Notes: generated from the sequence alone by a model not told the origin. A stretch of 64,000 nt of DNA from Galeopsis tetrahit (GCA_963675135.1 OY776129.1:70587348-70651347); one strand, 5' to 3'. Positions 10,129-21,248 are shown, numbered from the stretch's first letter. Translations and numbers: made by a program.

Positions 10129-10923
10129 AGGTTTTCAACAGCTTTTATGAGAAGTTTGATTTTGCTTAGCTTTGTGCTGTAAAAACGTGAAATGTGATCT
10201 TAATCGAAATTTGAGGAACAAAGGTGGATGATTACCCTGCTTCTTCCTTGTATTTTATCTCAACTTTTCATGTTGATATAGTGAATTTCTACTTTGCATT
10301 ACTAAATCACTGTTTATGAGTCATTTTTGGCCGAGTTTAAATCTTAATTAATGCAGTATTCTGAATTACTCTGTATATGTTAGCCTTTTGTATTGGATCA
10401 TACTTCAGATCAAGATTATGTGGGTTAACTTGGATTGGAGATTTTGGCATTCGTTTAATGTATTTACTGCATTTTGTCATAGAAATTGAGGAAATGCATG
10501 AAATTCTGACTGATGAACAAGATCGATAGGATTGGATTGGATGGAGAAGGACCAGATCTTGAAACGGGAAAGAAAAAGATTGGTATGGGGTCAATGAATT
10601 TGATTCTCATCTAATTTAGCTGTATATATCTACACTTGTTTTCCTAGATAATACTCTGACTGCATCGTATTACTTACAGGAGGGAGTAATGTGTACCATT
10701 GTAACAAAGCTTTCAGTTTACACTCATTACAGTTGACAAAATCTTGACACAGGGTTGAAGATATTAATTTACAAGATTTTATATTGGTAAATCTATAAGT
10801 ATTTATACATAAAGCCTATAGGAGTAGTATCTCCCAAATCTGCACAACAGTTTGCCCTCCCTCCGTGAAGAAATTGTGTGTATATGTATATAGAAGATAT
10901 GAATGAAGTCCGTCTTCTCCAAA
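10129..10923. other. Spacer between convergent SF3B6 and CDPK genes
   Basis: Contains the 3' untranslated regions of both genes. I see no further gene or repeat with clear boundaries. Confidence 0.6.
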
Positions 10924-13282
10924 CTATGAAACGAAGACGCCACTTCTTCTTTTCTTGGTATTTGCTACCAAATCTGGGTTGCCTTTCCTCATCATGGCCA
11001 CAAATTCATCATAGTTGATCCGGCCATCCTGCACATTTTTGAAGAATTTATATTTTGTAAAAGGGATGCTAAAAACAAGATGGATATTCACTATGGAGTT
11101 CTTACATTATCATCATCAACTTCAGAGATGATTTCTTTTATGTCCTTGTCATCATCCATTCCAAACTCTCTGAGAGCCTGCTCTAGTTCTTCTATGGTAA
11201 TGAACCTGATGTTAAGAAAAGAAAAAACAGTTATGAGGGCCTCTTGTCAAACATAGGAGACATCAAATCCTTGCTAGTATTGACTGTAGTTACCCGCTAT
11301 TGTCTTTGTCGAAATACTGGAATGCTGTGTACAGATGTTCTTCTCTGTCCATTCTATTCATATGCATTGTTGCTGTTATGAATTCTTCGTAGTCTATTGT
11401 GCCGTTCCCATCAGCATCAGCCTGTTATGTGTTGCACATTGATCGTAAATATGCTACTTAAAAACATATGATTGAGATGCAAATATTCTACTATATGTTG
11501 ATTCTGAGAACTTACAGCTTCCAGCAATTGTTTTACTTCACTTTCAGTTAGCTTTGTTCCTTGCTTCGACAACCCTTGCTTCAGCTCTTCAAGTGTTATC
11601 GTACCACTATTATCAGTATCCATTCCTTTGAACATTTCTTTCAACCCCATGATCTCTTCCTCTGATAGACATCCAGCAATAACCTTGTTTTTTTTTTCAA
11701 GAAATTTGACAATTAGCCTTGTGTAGATAATTTTGGTTATCGGGTGCAAATGTGATCAAAGAGAAAAACTTGTATGCACCAGATGCATCGCGCAATTCAA
11801 GTGTATTTTTAAAAGATATTAGTTGTTTTCAGTGTAAAATTTTAGAATACTTACACGCAGTGCAACTTTCTTGAACTTATTCATAGCTCTGAATTGTTTG
11901 AGCCTGTTGAGGACAGCATTGTCGAGAGGCGTATCAGGTGCCTCTCCGTCCTCCTTAATCCATGGATGATCTGGAAGCAATATATAATCTCAATCAGAAA
12001 AGGTACGTATGAAATTATGGTTTGAGCAATGAAAGAAAGCAAGCATCAATCATACTTAGCACTTGGGATGCTGTAAGCCTTTGCTTGGGGTCAGAATTGA
12101 GCATCTTCCTAACAAGATCCTTGGCTCCACTTGAAATAGCAGGCCAGGGGTCAGAGGAGAAGTCGATATGGTCCCGTAGAATAGCATTGAATATTCCCGT
12201 CTCAGATTCTGCATTTTCATTCATTCAAATATAGAATCCATTTAGGTTGTATTGCGTAGGGTGATCGACGAATTTAGTCAGTTAGAATGACTACCTGCCC
12301 AGAAAGGAGGAACACCAGAGAGAAGGATGTAGAGCATAACCCCAATACTCCAAATATCAGCCTCTGGTCCATATCTCCTCTTCAACACTTCTGGAGCTAT
12401 GTAATATGCGCTTCCCACAATGTCTTTGAAAAGTTCTCCTGCCATAAATATATAATATCCACTATATATACATCAGATCTCTCAATCATCATCAATTCAA
12501 ATTTATAATTATCATTGAAAAACTTGATCAATTCATCCTACAAATCAAATCAAATCAAATCCACATAAATTAATGGGAAGAAGAAAAAGAATGTGATCAC
12601 CTTCTTTGTAGAAGACAGAAAGGCCAAAATCGGTGGCCTTGAGGGGCGCATTCTCTTCCTTATTCAAGAGCAAGAAATTTTCAGGCTTAAGATCCCTGTG
12701 AATAACCCCCATGGAATGGCAGGTATGCACAATCTGTACAATGGTCCTCATGAGCGAGGCGGCGGCGCGTTCGGTATAATGGCCCTTGGCAATAATCCGA
12801 TCGAAAAGCTCGCCACCGGCGCAGAGCTCCAAAATTAGATGCACGGAATGCTTGTCCTCGAACGCCCCCTTGAGCTCCACAATGTTGGGCTGCCCTGCCA
12901 AATGATGCATGATCTGTACCTCTCTCCTCACATCTTCAATGTCCTCCTTGTTCGCCAGCTTCCTCTTCGCAATCGTCTTGCACGCAAACTGTTCGCCGGT
13001 TTGCTTGTGAGTGACGAGATGCGTCACCCCGAATTGCCCTCGCCCTAATTCCTTCCCCATTGTGTATGTGGCCTTGATGTCCTCCATGGGCCGGCCCAGA
13101 ACGGGGCCCATTTGGGAATGCTTGCTAGGCTTCGGGGAAGCGGCTGTGGGCGGGGGTGACGGCTGCGGAGGGGTAGTGGCGTCGTCGTTGGCCACGGCTC
13201 CGGCTCCGGCGGCATCTTGAGCGGTGGTGGAGGAGGGATCATCGGGAGGGACCTCTTCACTCTGGGAGCAGCAGTTTCCCAT
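10924..13282 (-). CDS. Calcium-dependent protein kinase (CDPK), eight exons
   Basis: Exons 13282-12601, 12438-12295, 12208-12056, 11970-11855, 11683-11516, 11421-11294, 11205-11106 and 11028-10924 sum to 1596 nt, or 531 residues. The start MGNCC offers G2 for myristoylation and C4/C5 for palmitoylation, implying membrane attachment. A Pro/Ala-rich variable region follows. The kinase domain starts near residue 73: glycine loop GRGQFG (80-85), K102, HRD (195-197) and DFG (218-220). After it come the autoinhibitory junction (LNRLKQFRAMNKFKKVALR) and four EF-hands: DTDNSGTITLEE, DADGNGTIDYEE, DKDNSGFITIEE and DDDNDGRINYDE. All catalytic and Ca2+-binding residues look intact. An upstream in-frame ATG (13453) is less likely the start because myristoylation needs MGNCC at the end. 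Subgroup number not assigned. Confidence 0.95.
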
Positions 13283-13963
13283 GGTGGAGGCGGTGGTGGG
13301 TGGGTGGGGGCGGGCGATGGTGTGGGGATGGGGCGCCCGGAGGAGGATTTCAGAGGAAGGAAAATTGAGGGGTTTCCTTGGGATGGTTGTTAAGAGGAGG
13401 GGAAGCATGCATGGACGCAAAGAGATGTTACGGAAGAAAGAGAGGGAAGTCATTGCACTGGAGAGATTTTAGGAACTAATTTCTATATTTAATTCACTGG
13501 TTTCTTTTTTTATTCATTCTAATAATATTACATCCCACTATTTGAAGCTAAATCATTTTAAATTTATTTATTATCCACACGTAAGCTCTCATTAATTATT
13601 TGTAAATTGCCCTAACTTATGAGCAAATTTTTTCTTATTATAAATCAAGAGGTTGAATAGAACTATAGAAGTGAACTGTAATTCAAGCATTGCCAATCAT
13701 AGATTTTTATGGAAGAAATTGCCCCGACACCCTTCAAGTTCTCCTAAGTATGAGTATATCTTCCAACTGAAACAAACAAATGCAAAATTTCAAACTCCAC
13801 AGCTATAAAATCCAAATATTATTAATTAAAAAGCAAGTACAAATTCTTGCAAAAAGCACACCCCTTTTTGCCAAAATTTATCTACTCAGGCCCAAAAAAA
13901 AAAAACTGCCTGAGAATATACATGGAACGCCAGTAGACCTCTTGTCACAAAACCAGGGGCAAT
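13283..13963. other. CDPK upstream region and THA8-like 3' flank
   Basis: Both neighbours are on the minus strand, so this holds the CDPK promoter and 5' UTR and, at the far end, the 3' UTR of the PPR gene. A+T-rich; no clear element boundaries. Confidence 0.5.
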
Positions 13964-15635
13964 CTAGTCCTCTTCACTTTCGGTTCTCCATTGTTGATCA
14001 TCACTGAAAAGGTCATCGGGTGGATCATAAACAATCATACCGGGAAACAGTTCCACAAAGTCGTCCTTCACCTTCTCCCTCAAATCAGGATAAGGGACTA
14101 GCCCTTTTAATATTACTCGATAAGGCAAAGACAGTGGGGCGTCAGGACAACATCTCATCTCATCGTATATTCGCATGGCTTCATCTGGCAATCCATTGTC
14201 CAGAAAGGCCCTGATAAGGTCTCCAAATGTATGCTGATCAAAATGGACTTCCTCGCTCTTCAGATCATCCCACACTGTTCTTGCTTCGTCAACTCTTTTG
14301 TTTCTTGCAAGCATCATCAGCATATCCCGATAGAAAAACATGTCTGGTCTGTACCAAGTTTCTTTTCGCACCACGTTATACAGCTGTAGTACAACATATG
14401 AATCACTCAGTAATGTTGATCTAGGTACTGTTTGAATATGTAAGAAACACTGAACATAACGGATATATGAAATTCAATTCAGGACCCAGTAGATCACAAA
14501 TTGCAATATGGACAGGACATTATAATTATGCAGCACTTACCACAGCTATATACCATAATCACAAGTCATAGTAAGCACTTACCAGAGCACTATTCAAGCC
14601 ATAGTAAGTAATCAATGCTGCAGTAAAAATTATAAAAACAATTCAAACCAGAAGTACATACTACTACTTTCTTCTTACAAATCACAAGTCACATTATGTA
14701 ATCATCACCTAACCATTCAATTATACAGCTCATAAATAGTCCTTGGATGAATGTATCTATCTCCTTTCTCCAGTTCAATCAAGTCCTATCATCATCTGTT
14801 TGGATAAAACCATATCCCAGGATCAAGAAAGTTCCACAAGCAATACTCTTTCACCTTCATCTTTGAAAAAGAGCCAACTGTATATGTTCGGGATTAAAAC
14901 CACAGTCATCCATAGCTTTTTACCTTTTTTGAAATGGTCCCACAATTTTTCACCTTTCAAATTTGCACACTCATATGTATTCAAGTTGTATCAATTTAGT
15001 CTCAGAACCCCGGAAAACATTAGAATGGTGTAGGTTTTAGCATGTTCCGGTCGCATGCCTCATTATTCATGCGGAAGGATCTCCTAAAAACGAAGTAATT
15101 TTAGTGTATTTCCGGTGACGGGGGACTAAATTGATTCTATATTAATACATATGAGACCAAATTGGATTGGAAAATTTTGGGATCATTCCAAAAAAAGGTA
15201 AAAAGTTACTAGACGAGTTTGGCTTTAGTCCCGTATATGTTCAGTAGGAGTAACTGAGTAAACGCATTTCATCAAGCTTGATTTTGCCAATTATTGAATT
15301 TAAAAAAAAAAAAATCAACAGAAAAGAAAAACCTTCATGGAGAGAGGGACAAGGTTTTGGCGCTGAAATTCGACAAGAACCGCAACGAGGTCGGATTTGA
15401 GGAGGCGGGAAACATTTATCTTCATGAACCGCTCGAACCGGAGCGGGTTGTTCTGTAGACGCTTGAGCTCCTTTGCCACCATTAAACCCTCCTTTCCCAT
15501 CTCCTTCTTACGCCGCCATATCGACAAGCTGGGGCTTGAAGCCGCTCCTGTGATGACGTGTCTAGCGTCGATTGTACGGTGCAGCTGCAGTTGGTTTGTA
15601 GCCCTCCACAGCAGATTCTGGCCCTGACGCCACAT
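13964..15635 (-). CDS. THA8L: Short PPR protein, THA8-like
   Basis: Two exons, 15635-15333 and 14383-13964, join in frame (AAG|GTTTTT ... TACTACAG|CTG) to give 240 residues. The N-terminus (MWRQGQNLLWRATN...) is rich in Arg and lacks acidic residues, as in an organelle targeting sequence. The body has short helical PPR-like repeats: LYNVVRKETWYRPDM, MLMMLARNKRVDEAR, LRAFLDNGLPDEAM-like (with I for L), and a family-typical end PLSLPYRVILKGLVPYPDLR...ELFPGMIVYDPPDDLF. This arrangement matches THA8/THA8-like proteins, small PPR proteins tied to organelle RNA binding and intron splicing. Whether it goes to chloroplast or mitochondrion cannot be read with certainty. The intron carries a MULE-type MITE. 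Confidence 0.88.
14890..15232. mobile_element. MULE-type MITE in THA8-like intron
   Basis: A 343-bp element with long inverted arms of about 130 bp. Its ends are GGGATTAAAACC and GGCTTTAGTCCC. The sequence GTATATGTTC occurs exactly on both sides (14880-14889 and 15233-15242), a 9-10-bp target duplication. No coding potential. It almost fills the central part of the only intron. Confidence 0.85.
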
Positions 15636-15953
15636 TCGCTAGCCCAAGTTTGATCGGTAACAATGCAGTTGAATTCTACTACTAAATAAAGAAAAATGGA
15701 AAACTTTGAAGAGGCATTTCCTCAAACAAGATGTGTGCACTTTTTCTGTTAAAAAAGTTGAAACAAAATTATTATATTCATCAAACTACATCACCAAAGA
15801 ATGAACACATTAAGGATAGACTAATCAGATTAACAAGGTTTAATTGCCTGTTGCTAATGTTTGAAAATTGATGTCTGCAATCTCACAAACTCGAGCCGTT
15901 TATTGTTTTTTCGGTTGCATTTGTTGTTCTATCTTCTCGTTTAAATCTCAGTT
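15636..15953. other. THA8-like upstream region
   Basis: A+T-rich promoter-side DNA between the PPR start codon and the Mutator-like element; no distinct feature recognised. Confidence 0.5.
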
Positions 15954-16239
15954 TAGATATAAGGGCGCGGCTAAATGCACCCGGATTTACTATGAGTCCA
16001 CCCACGGAAACTTTTTTTGTCCAAAGGGGATGCGAAAAGACGTTTTTACCCCTTCTGTACTTTTTTAAAAAAAAACGCTGGATGAGTACACCCATCTATT
16101 CTATTTCACACTGGATTCATCATTTCACACTGGATTCATCATTTCACACTCGAATCATCTGGATCCCCACCGTCACCACCAAAATAACAAAAATCCTAAA
16201 AATTCAAAATTTCAACTAACAAAAATAAAATATTAATAT

Positions 16240-16668
16240 TAGGGATGGCAACGGGACGGGTACCTATATACCCCGACCCGACCCGTTTCAATTCGGGTCC
16301 GGGTCGGCCCATTCGGATCACGGGTCGGGTCAGAGCAAATCGGGCGACCCATTATAAAAAAAATGAAAAATAATAAATAAATATATAACATAAAATTTAG
16401 ATTTGTATTGAAAAATAAATAAAATAGTCTTAGAAACATGTTTATAAATTTATTTTCACATTTATAAGGTGAATTATTGTTATATATATTAATAAACATC
16501 AAAATATTGAAAATATATTATATTTATATGTATAATATATATAAAAAATAAATATAAAAATGGGTCACGGGTCGAGGGTGATACCCGGACCCGTCCCATT
16601 TCAATACGGGTTCGGGGCGGGGCGACCCAAATAGCACGGGCTGGGCCGGGTTGAAATTGTCATCCCTA
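16240..16668. mobile_element. hAT-type MITE nested in the Mutator-like element
   Basis: Ends are TAGGGATGGCAAC and, inverted, TAGGGATGACAATTTC. The flanks ATTAATAT (16232-16239) and CTTAATAT (16669-16676) agree at seven of eight bases, fitting a hAT 8-bp target duplication. GC-rich sub-terminal runs (CCCGACCCGACCCG-like) bracket an A+T-rich core, a layout common to plant hAT MITEs. Confidence 0.8.
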
Positions 16669-16674
16669 CTTAAT

Positions 16675-16860
16675 ATGTTCGAAAATTTTACCAAAACAAA
16701 GTTGAGATGTCCGAAAATTTTACCAAAACAAACTCAATATGTTCGAAAAAAATTTCAAAACAACTTAAATTTTTCCGAAAAAAAAAATCGAACATCTTGT
16801 TCAAAATTTTTTCCAAAACAAATGCACTATGTTCGAAAATAATTCACAAACTTCAAAAAA
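16675..16860. repeat. Imperfect tandem repeat, unit about 30-50 bp
   Basis: The motif ATGTTCGAAAATTTTACC followed by AAAACAAA recurs four to five times with growing divergence. It lies inside the Mutator-like element just before its GC-rich part. Confidence 0.65.
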
Positions 16861-16907
16861 AATCCTAATTTTTTTTTCCAGAAACCCTAATTTTTCAGAC
16901 TAAACTT

Positions 16908-17259
16908 ACCTGTGTAGCGGCGGCAGCGACGAGGGGAGGAGCACGACGGCCGCGGCGAAGGGGAGGAAGGGGTGGTCGGCGGCCGCGTCTGTGGGGAGAA
17001 GGGAGGGCGGCGGCCGCGAACGAGGGGCGGTGGAGATGGTTGTAGGCGACGGCGACATGAGGCGTTGGCGGAGTGGGGAGGGGGCTGCGGCCGCGAAGGG
17101 TAGGGGGAGAGGCTGCGACCGCGAACGGCCGCAAAGGGGGGGAGAGGCTGCGTGCGCGCCGGAGCTGTTGCAGGTGGACGGCGATGTCTGCGTGCGCGGA
17201 TCTGGACCGACGGGGTCAGACGCGGCTCTGGACGAACGGGTTATGAGGCGGCGGAGCAA
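16908..17259 (-). other. GC-rich open frame with splice donor inside the MULE
   Basis: An open frame of about 117 codons is rich in Pro, Ala, Ser and Arg and ends at CTACACAG|GTAAGT, a strong donor. GC content is far above the surroundings, as in promoter-plus-first-exon DNA. No family is recognised, and both strands are open, which is a common artefact of GC-rich DNA. It may be a captured first exon; a chance frame is equally possible. Confidence 0.3.
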
Positions 17260-17393
17260 TTAAAGGCGAAGCGCCGTGGGGGGGAGGCCAGTCGGAGTGG
17301 GTGCCGGCGAAGCAGCGCAAAGCAGCGACGATTTGTGGGTGTTTGAATTGAGAAAGAGAGAATGAAGGTTTTAATTGAGAAAAGGGTAATTTT

Positions 17394-17797
17394 GGGTGTG
17401 TTTGGTTTGGGATTGGGCCATCCCCCATCCCATCCCTCTCCATCCAAATACCTATTCAAATACCCATTCACTCCTATAATACATCTATATACCTATTTTT
17501 ATACAATCACATCACTCTTTTTTTCTTTTAATCACTCATTCTCTCTCCTACTTTTCTTCCACACATTTATTCTATCTCCTACTTTCTTCCACACATTTAT
17601 TCTCTCTCCTACTTTCTTCCACACATTTATTCTCCCTCCTACTTGATTTGACATAAAGTTCTCCATCCACACCTATTTTTCAATCTCAATTCAAACACAA
17701 TTTTTATTCAATTACTATTCATGGATTACCCATATCCATATTTTTCCAATCTCCATCCCCATCCCATCCACCACCATCCCTAACCAAACAACACCTT
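17394..17797. mobile_element. Tourist/PIF-like MITE nested in the Mutator-like element
   Basis: The left end reads GGTGTGTTTGGTTTGGGATTGG. The right end, inverted, reads GGTGTTGTTTGGTTAGGGATGG. TTT flanks both ends, a possible 3-bp target duplication. The interior is pyrimidine-rich and holds three copies of a 33-bp tandem unit (CTTCCACACATTTATTCT) near 17555-17643. Related ends occur at 24193, 29061 and 37414. Confidence 0.7.
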
Positions 17798-18153
17798 TGG
17801 GTTTTCCACGTGGGTGTCCTCATCCGTTTTGCGTGTGTTCTCATCGCGTGTGTGTACTCATAGTAAATCCGGGTGCCTTTAGCCGCGCCCTAGATATAAA
17901 TTTCTAGCCCAATCGTGAATTTCGTTCCTGGCCTGTTCTGAAAAGGGTTTGGTTATATACCCCTCCAACTTTGTTAAGTATACCCCCACCCCATTTATTA
18001 GTTTAATAATTATGTAAAATATATAAACTACCCTTATACTAAAATAAGGGTAATAAATACACTCTTCCTTCACTTTTCAATCATAATCTTAATTGAAGGA
18101 GAAACAGTCGTCGCACCTCCGGCCGACACACCATCAGGAAAAAAAAAAATATA

Positions 18154-19688
18154 CTTCCTTCATCCACTAAATGTAGTCCCATTGGGGTGGGTCACAAGTT
18201 TTAAGAAAAAAGTAAATAAAGTAAGTGTATTATAGAACAATAAAAGGTAGATCAAATAAAAGAAAAAAAACCTAGGACCATAAGCTCACAAGTCGAGCCA
18301 GAGGCCGGAGTGCCATTAAAACCTTGCCTGAGAAAACCCTCCTTAGGGATAAAATCCAGATCAAGGAAAAAGGTACACTCATCTACAAGTCAATGTCTAT
18401 AGAAGACAGAATATAGATCATTATGCAGAAATGAGAGTAAAAAGTTTGGGGGAAAGCCTCTTCAGACACAATCAAGGCAAGTCTTTGCCACAACATCCGC
18501 CGCTTGGTTGCCCTCTCTGAAGACATGTGAGTATCTAATGTGCATGTCCCGTGTAAGAGGGTAGACTTGGCTCCAAAGGCCTTGCAGATGCCAAGGAATA
18601 GAGGGGTTGGTGCTCATAAGAGTGTCAATCGTGAGAGTCGAGTCCGACTCAATCCAAAGGAAGTGTCATCCCTGATCATGAGCATACTAGATGGCCATAA
18701 GAGCATCTGCCAGCTCAGCCTCAATAGGGAGGCCCCAACCTACCTTTAAGGCAACCGCAGCCACAAAGAATCTCCTGAAAGTCCTGAAAACCGCCACTGC
18801 ATGAAGGTTGCCCGGGGAAGAAATAGCACTGCCGTCCGTTTTAACCTTGTACCAACCCGGATCAGGCGGGAGCCAAACCACAGACGAGCCGTGTCTCGTC
18901 GGTCTATGTCTGCTCGAAACCCCAAGGGCCCGAGCAATCAGTAGATCTCGAACTGTACCGTCCGAATAACCCCTACAAATGGTGTTGGCCTCTTTGATAC
19001 CTGAAATGATTTGTGCCATGCATCTCCTAACAGAGAGCGAAATCCCATCGAAAATCACTCTATTCCGCATAGTCCAGACGACCCAAATAGCTGTGACGAA
19101 GCCCGTCCTCCACAACTCTAAAGACTTCTGGCCCATCTGAACTTCAGTGGCCTGAAGGAAGATGTCTAGGAAACTGATCCCAGTGTGAATCGTGACTCCA
19201 AGCAAGTGGGTCAGTCTGCTCATAATATCCAATGTGAACGGGCATTGGGCCAGTAGATGATCAAGAGATTCTGAGTCTCTGCGTCACAACACACAAATCG
19301 ACGGACCCTGGAACCCAAAAGACGAGAGCCAGTCCGACGTGGGCAGCTTGCCCCAAACCACTCTCCAACTCACAGTGGAGCGACACATGGGTATGAAGGT
19401 GCCCCAAATCCATGAAGCCCAGCTAGGCCTGGGCAAGGGTGTCCTAAGCAAATCATATGCCATGCTAGAAGAGAGTTCCCATGAAAGTGAGCCCTCCCAA
19501 ATACGTCTGTATTATAGGGTACTGTGGGGTCCGTTGTGAATAAAGTAATTGTTTGTGAATAAAGTTGATGGCAAATTGAGTAATTAAGTGATAGTTGAAG
19601 GGTGATGGTTTCCATAAAGTGTATGGGACTACATTTGGTGGACAAAGAATATGAGGCAAATGAGACTACATTTCATGGACGGAGAGAG
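18154..19688. mobile_element. Stowaway-type MITE split by a LINE
   Basis: The left end is CTTCCTTCATCCACTAAATG; the right end is CATTTCATGGACGGAGAGAG. TA flanks both ends (18152-18153 and 19689-19690). The two halves (18154-18235 and 19508-19688) are separated by a 1.27-kb LINE insertion. The whole would be about 250 bp without it, a normal size for this family. Confidence 0.75.
18236..19507 (-). mobile_element. 5'-truncated LINE fragment (zf-RVT and RNase H)
   Basis: On the minus strand it encodes the tail of a LINE polyprotein. A zf-RVT region (WRVVWGKLPTSDWLSSF, then ESLDHLLAQCPFTL) is followed by RNase H (VKTDGSA, EAELADALMAI, and REGNQAADVVAKTCLD). A TGA replaces the second Cys of the zinc region. 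TGTATTATAG lies on both sides (18226-18235 and 19508-19517), a 10-bp target duplication inside the MITE. Endonuclease and reverse transcriptase are missing, the usual result of incomplete reverse transcription. Not functional. Confidence 0.85.
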
Positions 19689-19756
19689 TATTTTTTTTAA
19701 ATACATCTTTCGACACTGATTTATCGACGTAAAATACTTTTATTGAAATAAAATTT

Positions 19757-19868
19757 TCGACAATTTATGGTTGAAATTATACACTATCGTCGACAATTAT
19801 TTATCGACGACAATGTATATAATTGTCGACGACAGTGTATATTTTCAATAAAAAATTGTCGAAATTTT
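19757..19868. repeat. Imperfect 110-bp palindrome
   Basis: The arms read TTTTCGACAATTT ... TATACACTATCGTCGACAAT and invert as ATTGTCGACGACAGTGTATA ... AATTGTCGAAA. Each arm contains the smaller palindrome ATTGTCGAC. The stretch could form a long hairpin. It may be a small foldback element; no target duplication was identified. Confidence 0.65.
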
Positions 19869-20377
19869 TTAAAAAAGGAAGAACATGCAACAGATAAGAA
19901 AAGGAAAATATATATAAAAAGAAAGGGCAGTCCCGGGGGAGTGAGGGAGGAGGCTTCGGGGAGGACGAGGCTGGGTGAGGGGGCGCCTCCGCGTAAGCAG
20001 GAGAAAAAAAAACACCTACCTTCGACGGCGGCGAGGGAGGAGGCTTTGGCGCTAGAGGTTGTTGGGAGGAAGAAAAAGAAGTGTTGGAGTGGTGGGAGGA
20101 GGAAGAAGAAGTTAGAACAGATAGAATTTTATGATTTAATAGGAAGAGTGTATTTATATGGGTAGATTAGGTATTTTATTGGGTGTACATTTAACGAATG
20201 CCAATATTAGGGGTTACGAAAATTGGGGGTATATTTAACAAGACTGGAGGGGCAGCCCATTCATTTCTATCCTGAGCCCAGTTCAATGTTTGAGTCTGGG
20301 AATTAAAAAAGAAAATAAAAACACCTCTGGATATTAATTCTCATGTTTTTTATAATTGGACCATAAGATCATGTTTT

Positions 20378-21230
20378 TTTTTTTTTTTGATGGGGGGTTT
20401 TACAAGATCATAAAATAAGGTTACAAATCACGAGCACAAGATCTTGATCTTCAAACCAAAGTATCGCCGTCCACTCCAATCGTGAGAAGAGGAAAGACGA
20501 GTTTTCCTTTGCCTTCGCATGTGCCCAGGTCTCCAATCTTTCAACGAGACAACCCCACACTAAGGTGTTCTCATGTTAAGAATAGGAAACAGAAAAAAAG
20601 GACAAAGTTCCACCAAGTACTGTATCCCAAGAATCAGAACACCAGGGCTCTAGAGTCTATCTCAAAGAGCCCAACCATCAAAAAAGAAGTCTCACAACCA
20701 CAACAAAGACACATAACTGGAAACGAGACGCCCTAGGAGCAGTAGAAACAACCAACAACAACTAAAACACTATACTAAACAAACAAAATAAAGCAACCTA
20801 AAAAACAGTAAATAGGATCAACAAAGAAATACCCTAACAGTCACCGTGGCTTCGTTAGGATAATTTCTAAGTTGATCCCTAACAAGAGCTGAAAAAACAA
20901 CTACATAAAAGAAGGAAAAAACTGAAAAAACAGGTGCATCGGCGACGGTGACGCCAAGAACAAAGTAGATCTAAGGATTTGCTTTCTAGATCTGAAAGGA
21001 CGGCGACGACGGAAGACGGTGGCGGCAGACGGTGACGGTTCAGATCTGACACAATAACTCACAGATCTACAAGAAAACAAGCAGATCTACATAATAGAAG
21101 GCTAGATCTACAAGATCTACAAGAAAAGGAGTTGGAGACGGGACTGTGTGCGAATCACACCTGGAGTGTGTGAAAATCGCACCTTCAGTGTGTGAAAATC
21201 GCACACACACGCTGGATTTTTTAATTTATT
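20378..21230 (-). mobile_element. Poly(A)-tailed non-LTR retroposon
   Basis: An 853-bp insert on the minus strand ends in a poly(A) tail (T run at 20378-20388). It is flanked by a perfect 18-bp duplication, ACCATAAGATCATGTTTT (20360-20377 and 21231-21248). Its 5' end carries three near-copies of GTGCGATTTTCACACACT, then a run rich in AGATCT/GTAGATCT and GC-rich CGTCGCCGT-type sequence. I see no endonuclease or reverse transcriptase. The triple GCGAT...CAC motif resembles the leader of the LINE at 47.8-53.5 kb, so it may be a LINE-derived non-autonomous family. It could also be a processed copy of a host transcript. Confidence 0.8.
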
Positions 21231-21248
21231 ACCATAAGATCATGTTTT

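Larger units (their letters stand above)
15963..17890. mobile_element. Mutator-like element, Pack-MULE candidate
   Basis: The terminal inverted repeats are about 35 bp with one mismatch, starting GGGCGCGGCTAAA and including GCACCCGGATTTACTATG. The left copy is at 15963-15997 and the right at about 17856-17890. TAGATATAA flanks both sides exactly (15954-15962 and 17891-17899), a 9-bp duplication as in Mutator-like transposition. There is no MURA-like transposase. Instead it contains a hAT-type MITE, an A-rich tandem repeat, a GC-rich open frame ending at a splice donor, and a Tourist-like MITE. Boundaries are very well supported; calling it a gene-capturing Pack-MULE is inference. Confidence 0.85.
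17961..20252. mobile_element. Region with long inverted ends, possible MULE
   Basis: CCCCTCCAACTTTGTTAAG at 17961 and its inverted partner CCCCTCCAGTCTTGTTAAA (ending 20252) continue as imperfect inverted repeats for about 120 bp, including TATACCCCCA and AAATACACTCTTCCT on both arms. GC-rich, coding-like DNA with a splice donor (GAAG|GTAGGTG) lies near the right arm. I could not find a matching target duplication, so the outer limits and class are uncertain. A Stowaway-like MITE and a LINE are nested within. Confidence 0.45.

Noticed and set aside
12593..13472. Plus-strand and second-frame open frames over the CDPK first exon
   Set aside because: Shadows of a clearly conserved kinase on the minus strand.
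16895..17471. Several overlapping long frames in GC-rich DNA
   Set aside because: All frames on both strands are open because stop codons are rare at this GC content. Only one, ending in a splice donor, was kept, with low confidence.
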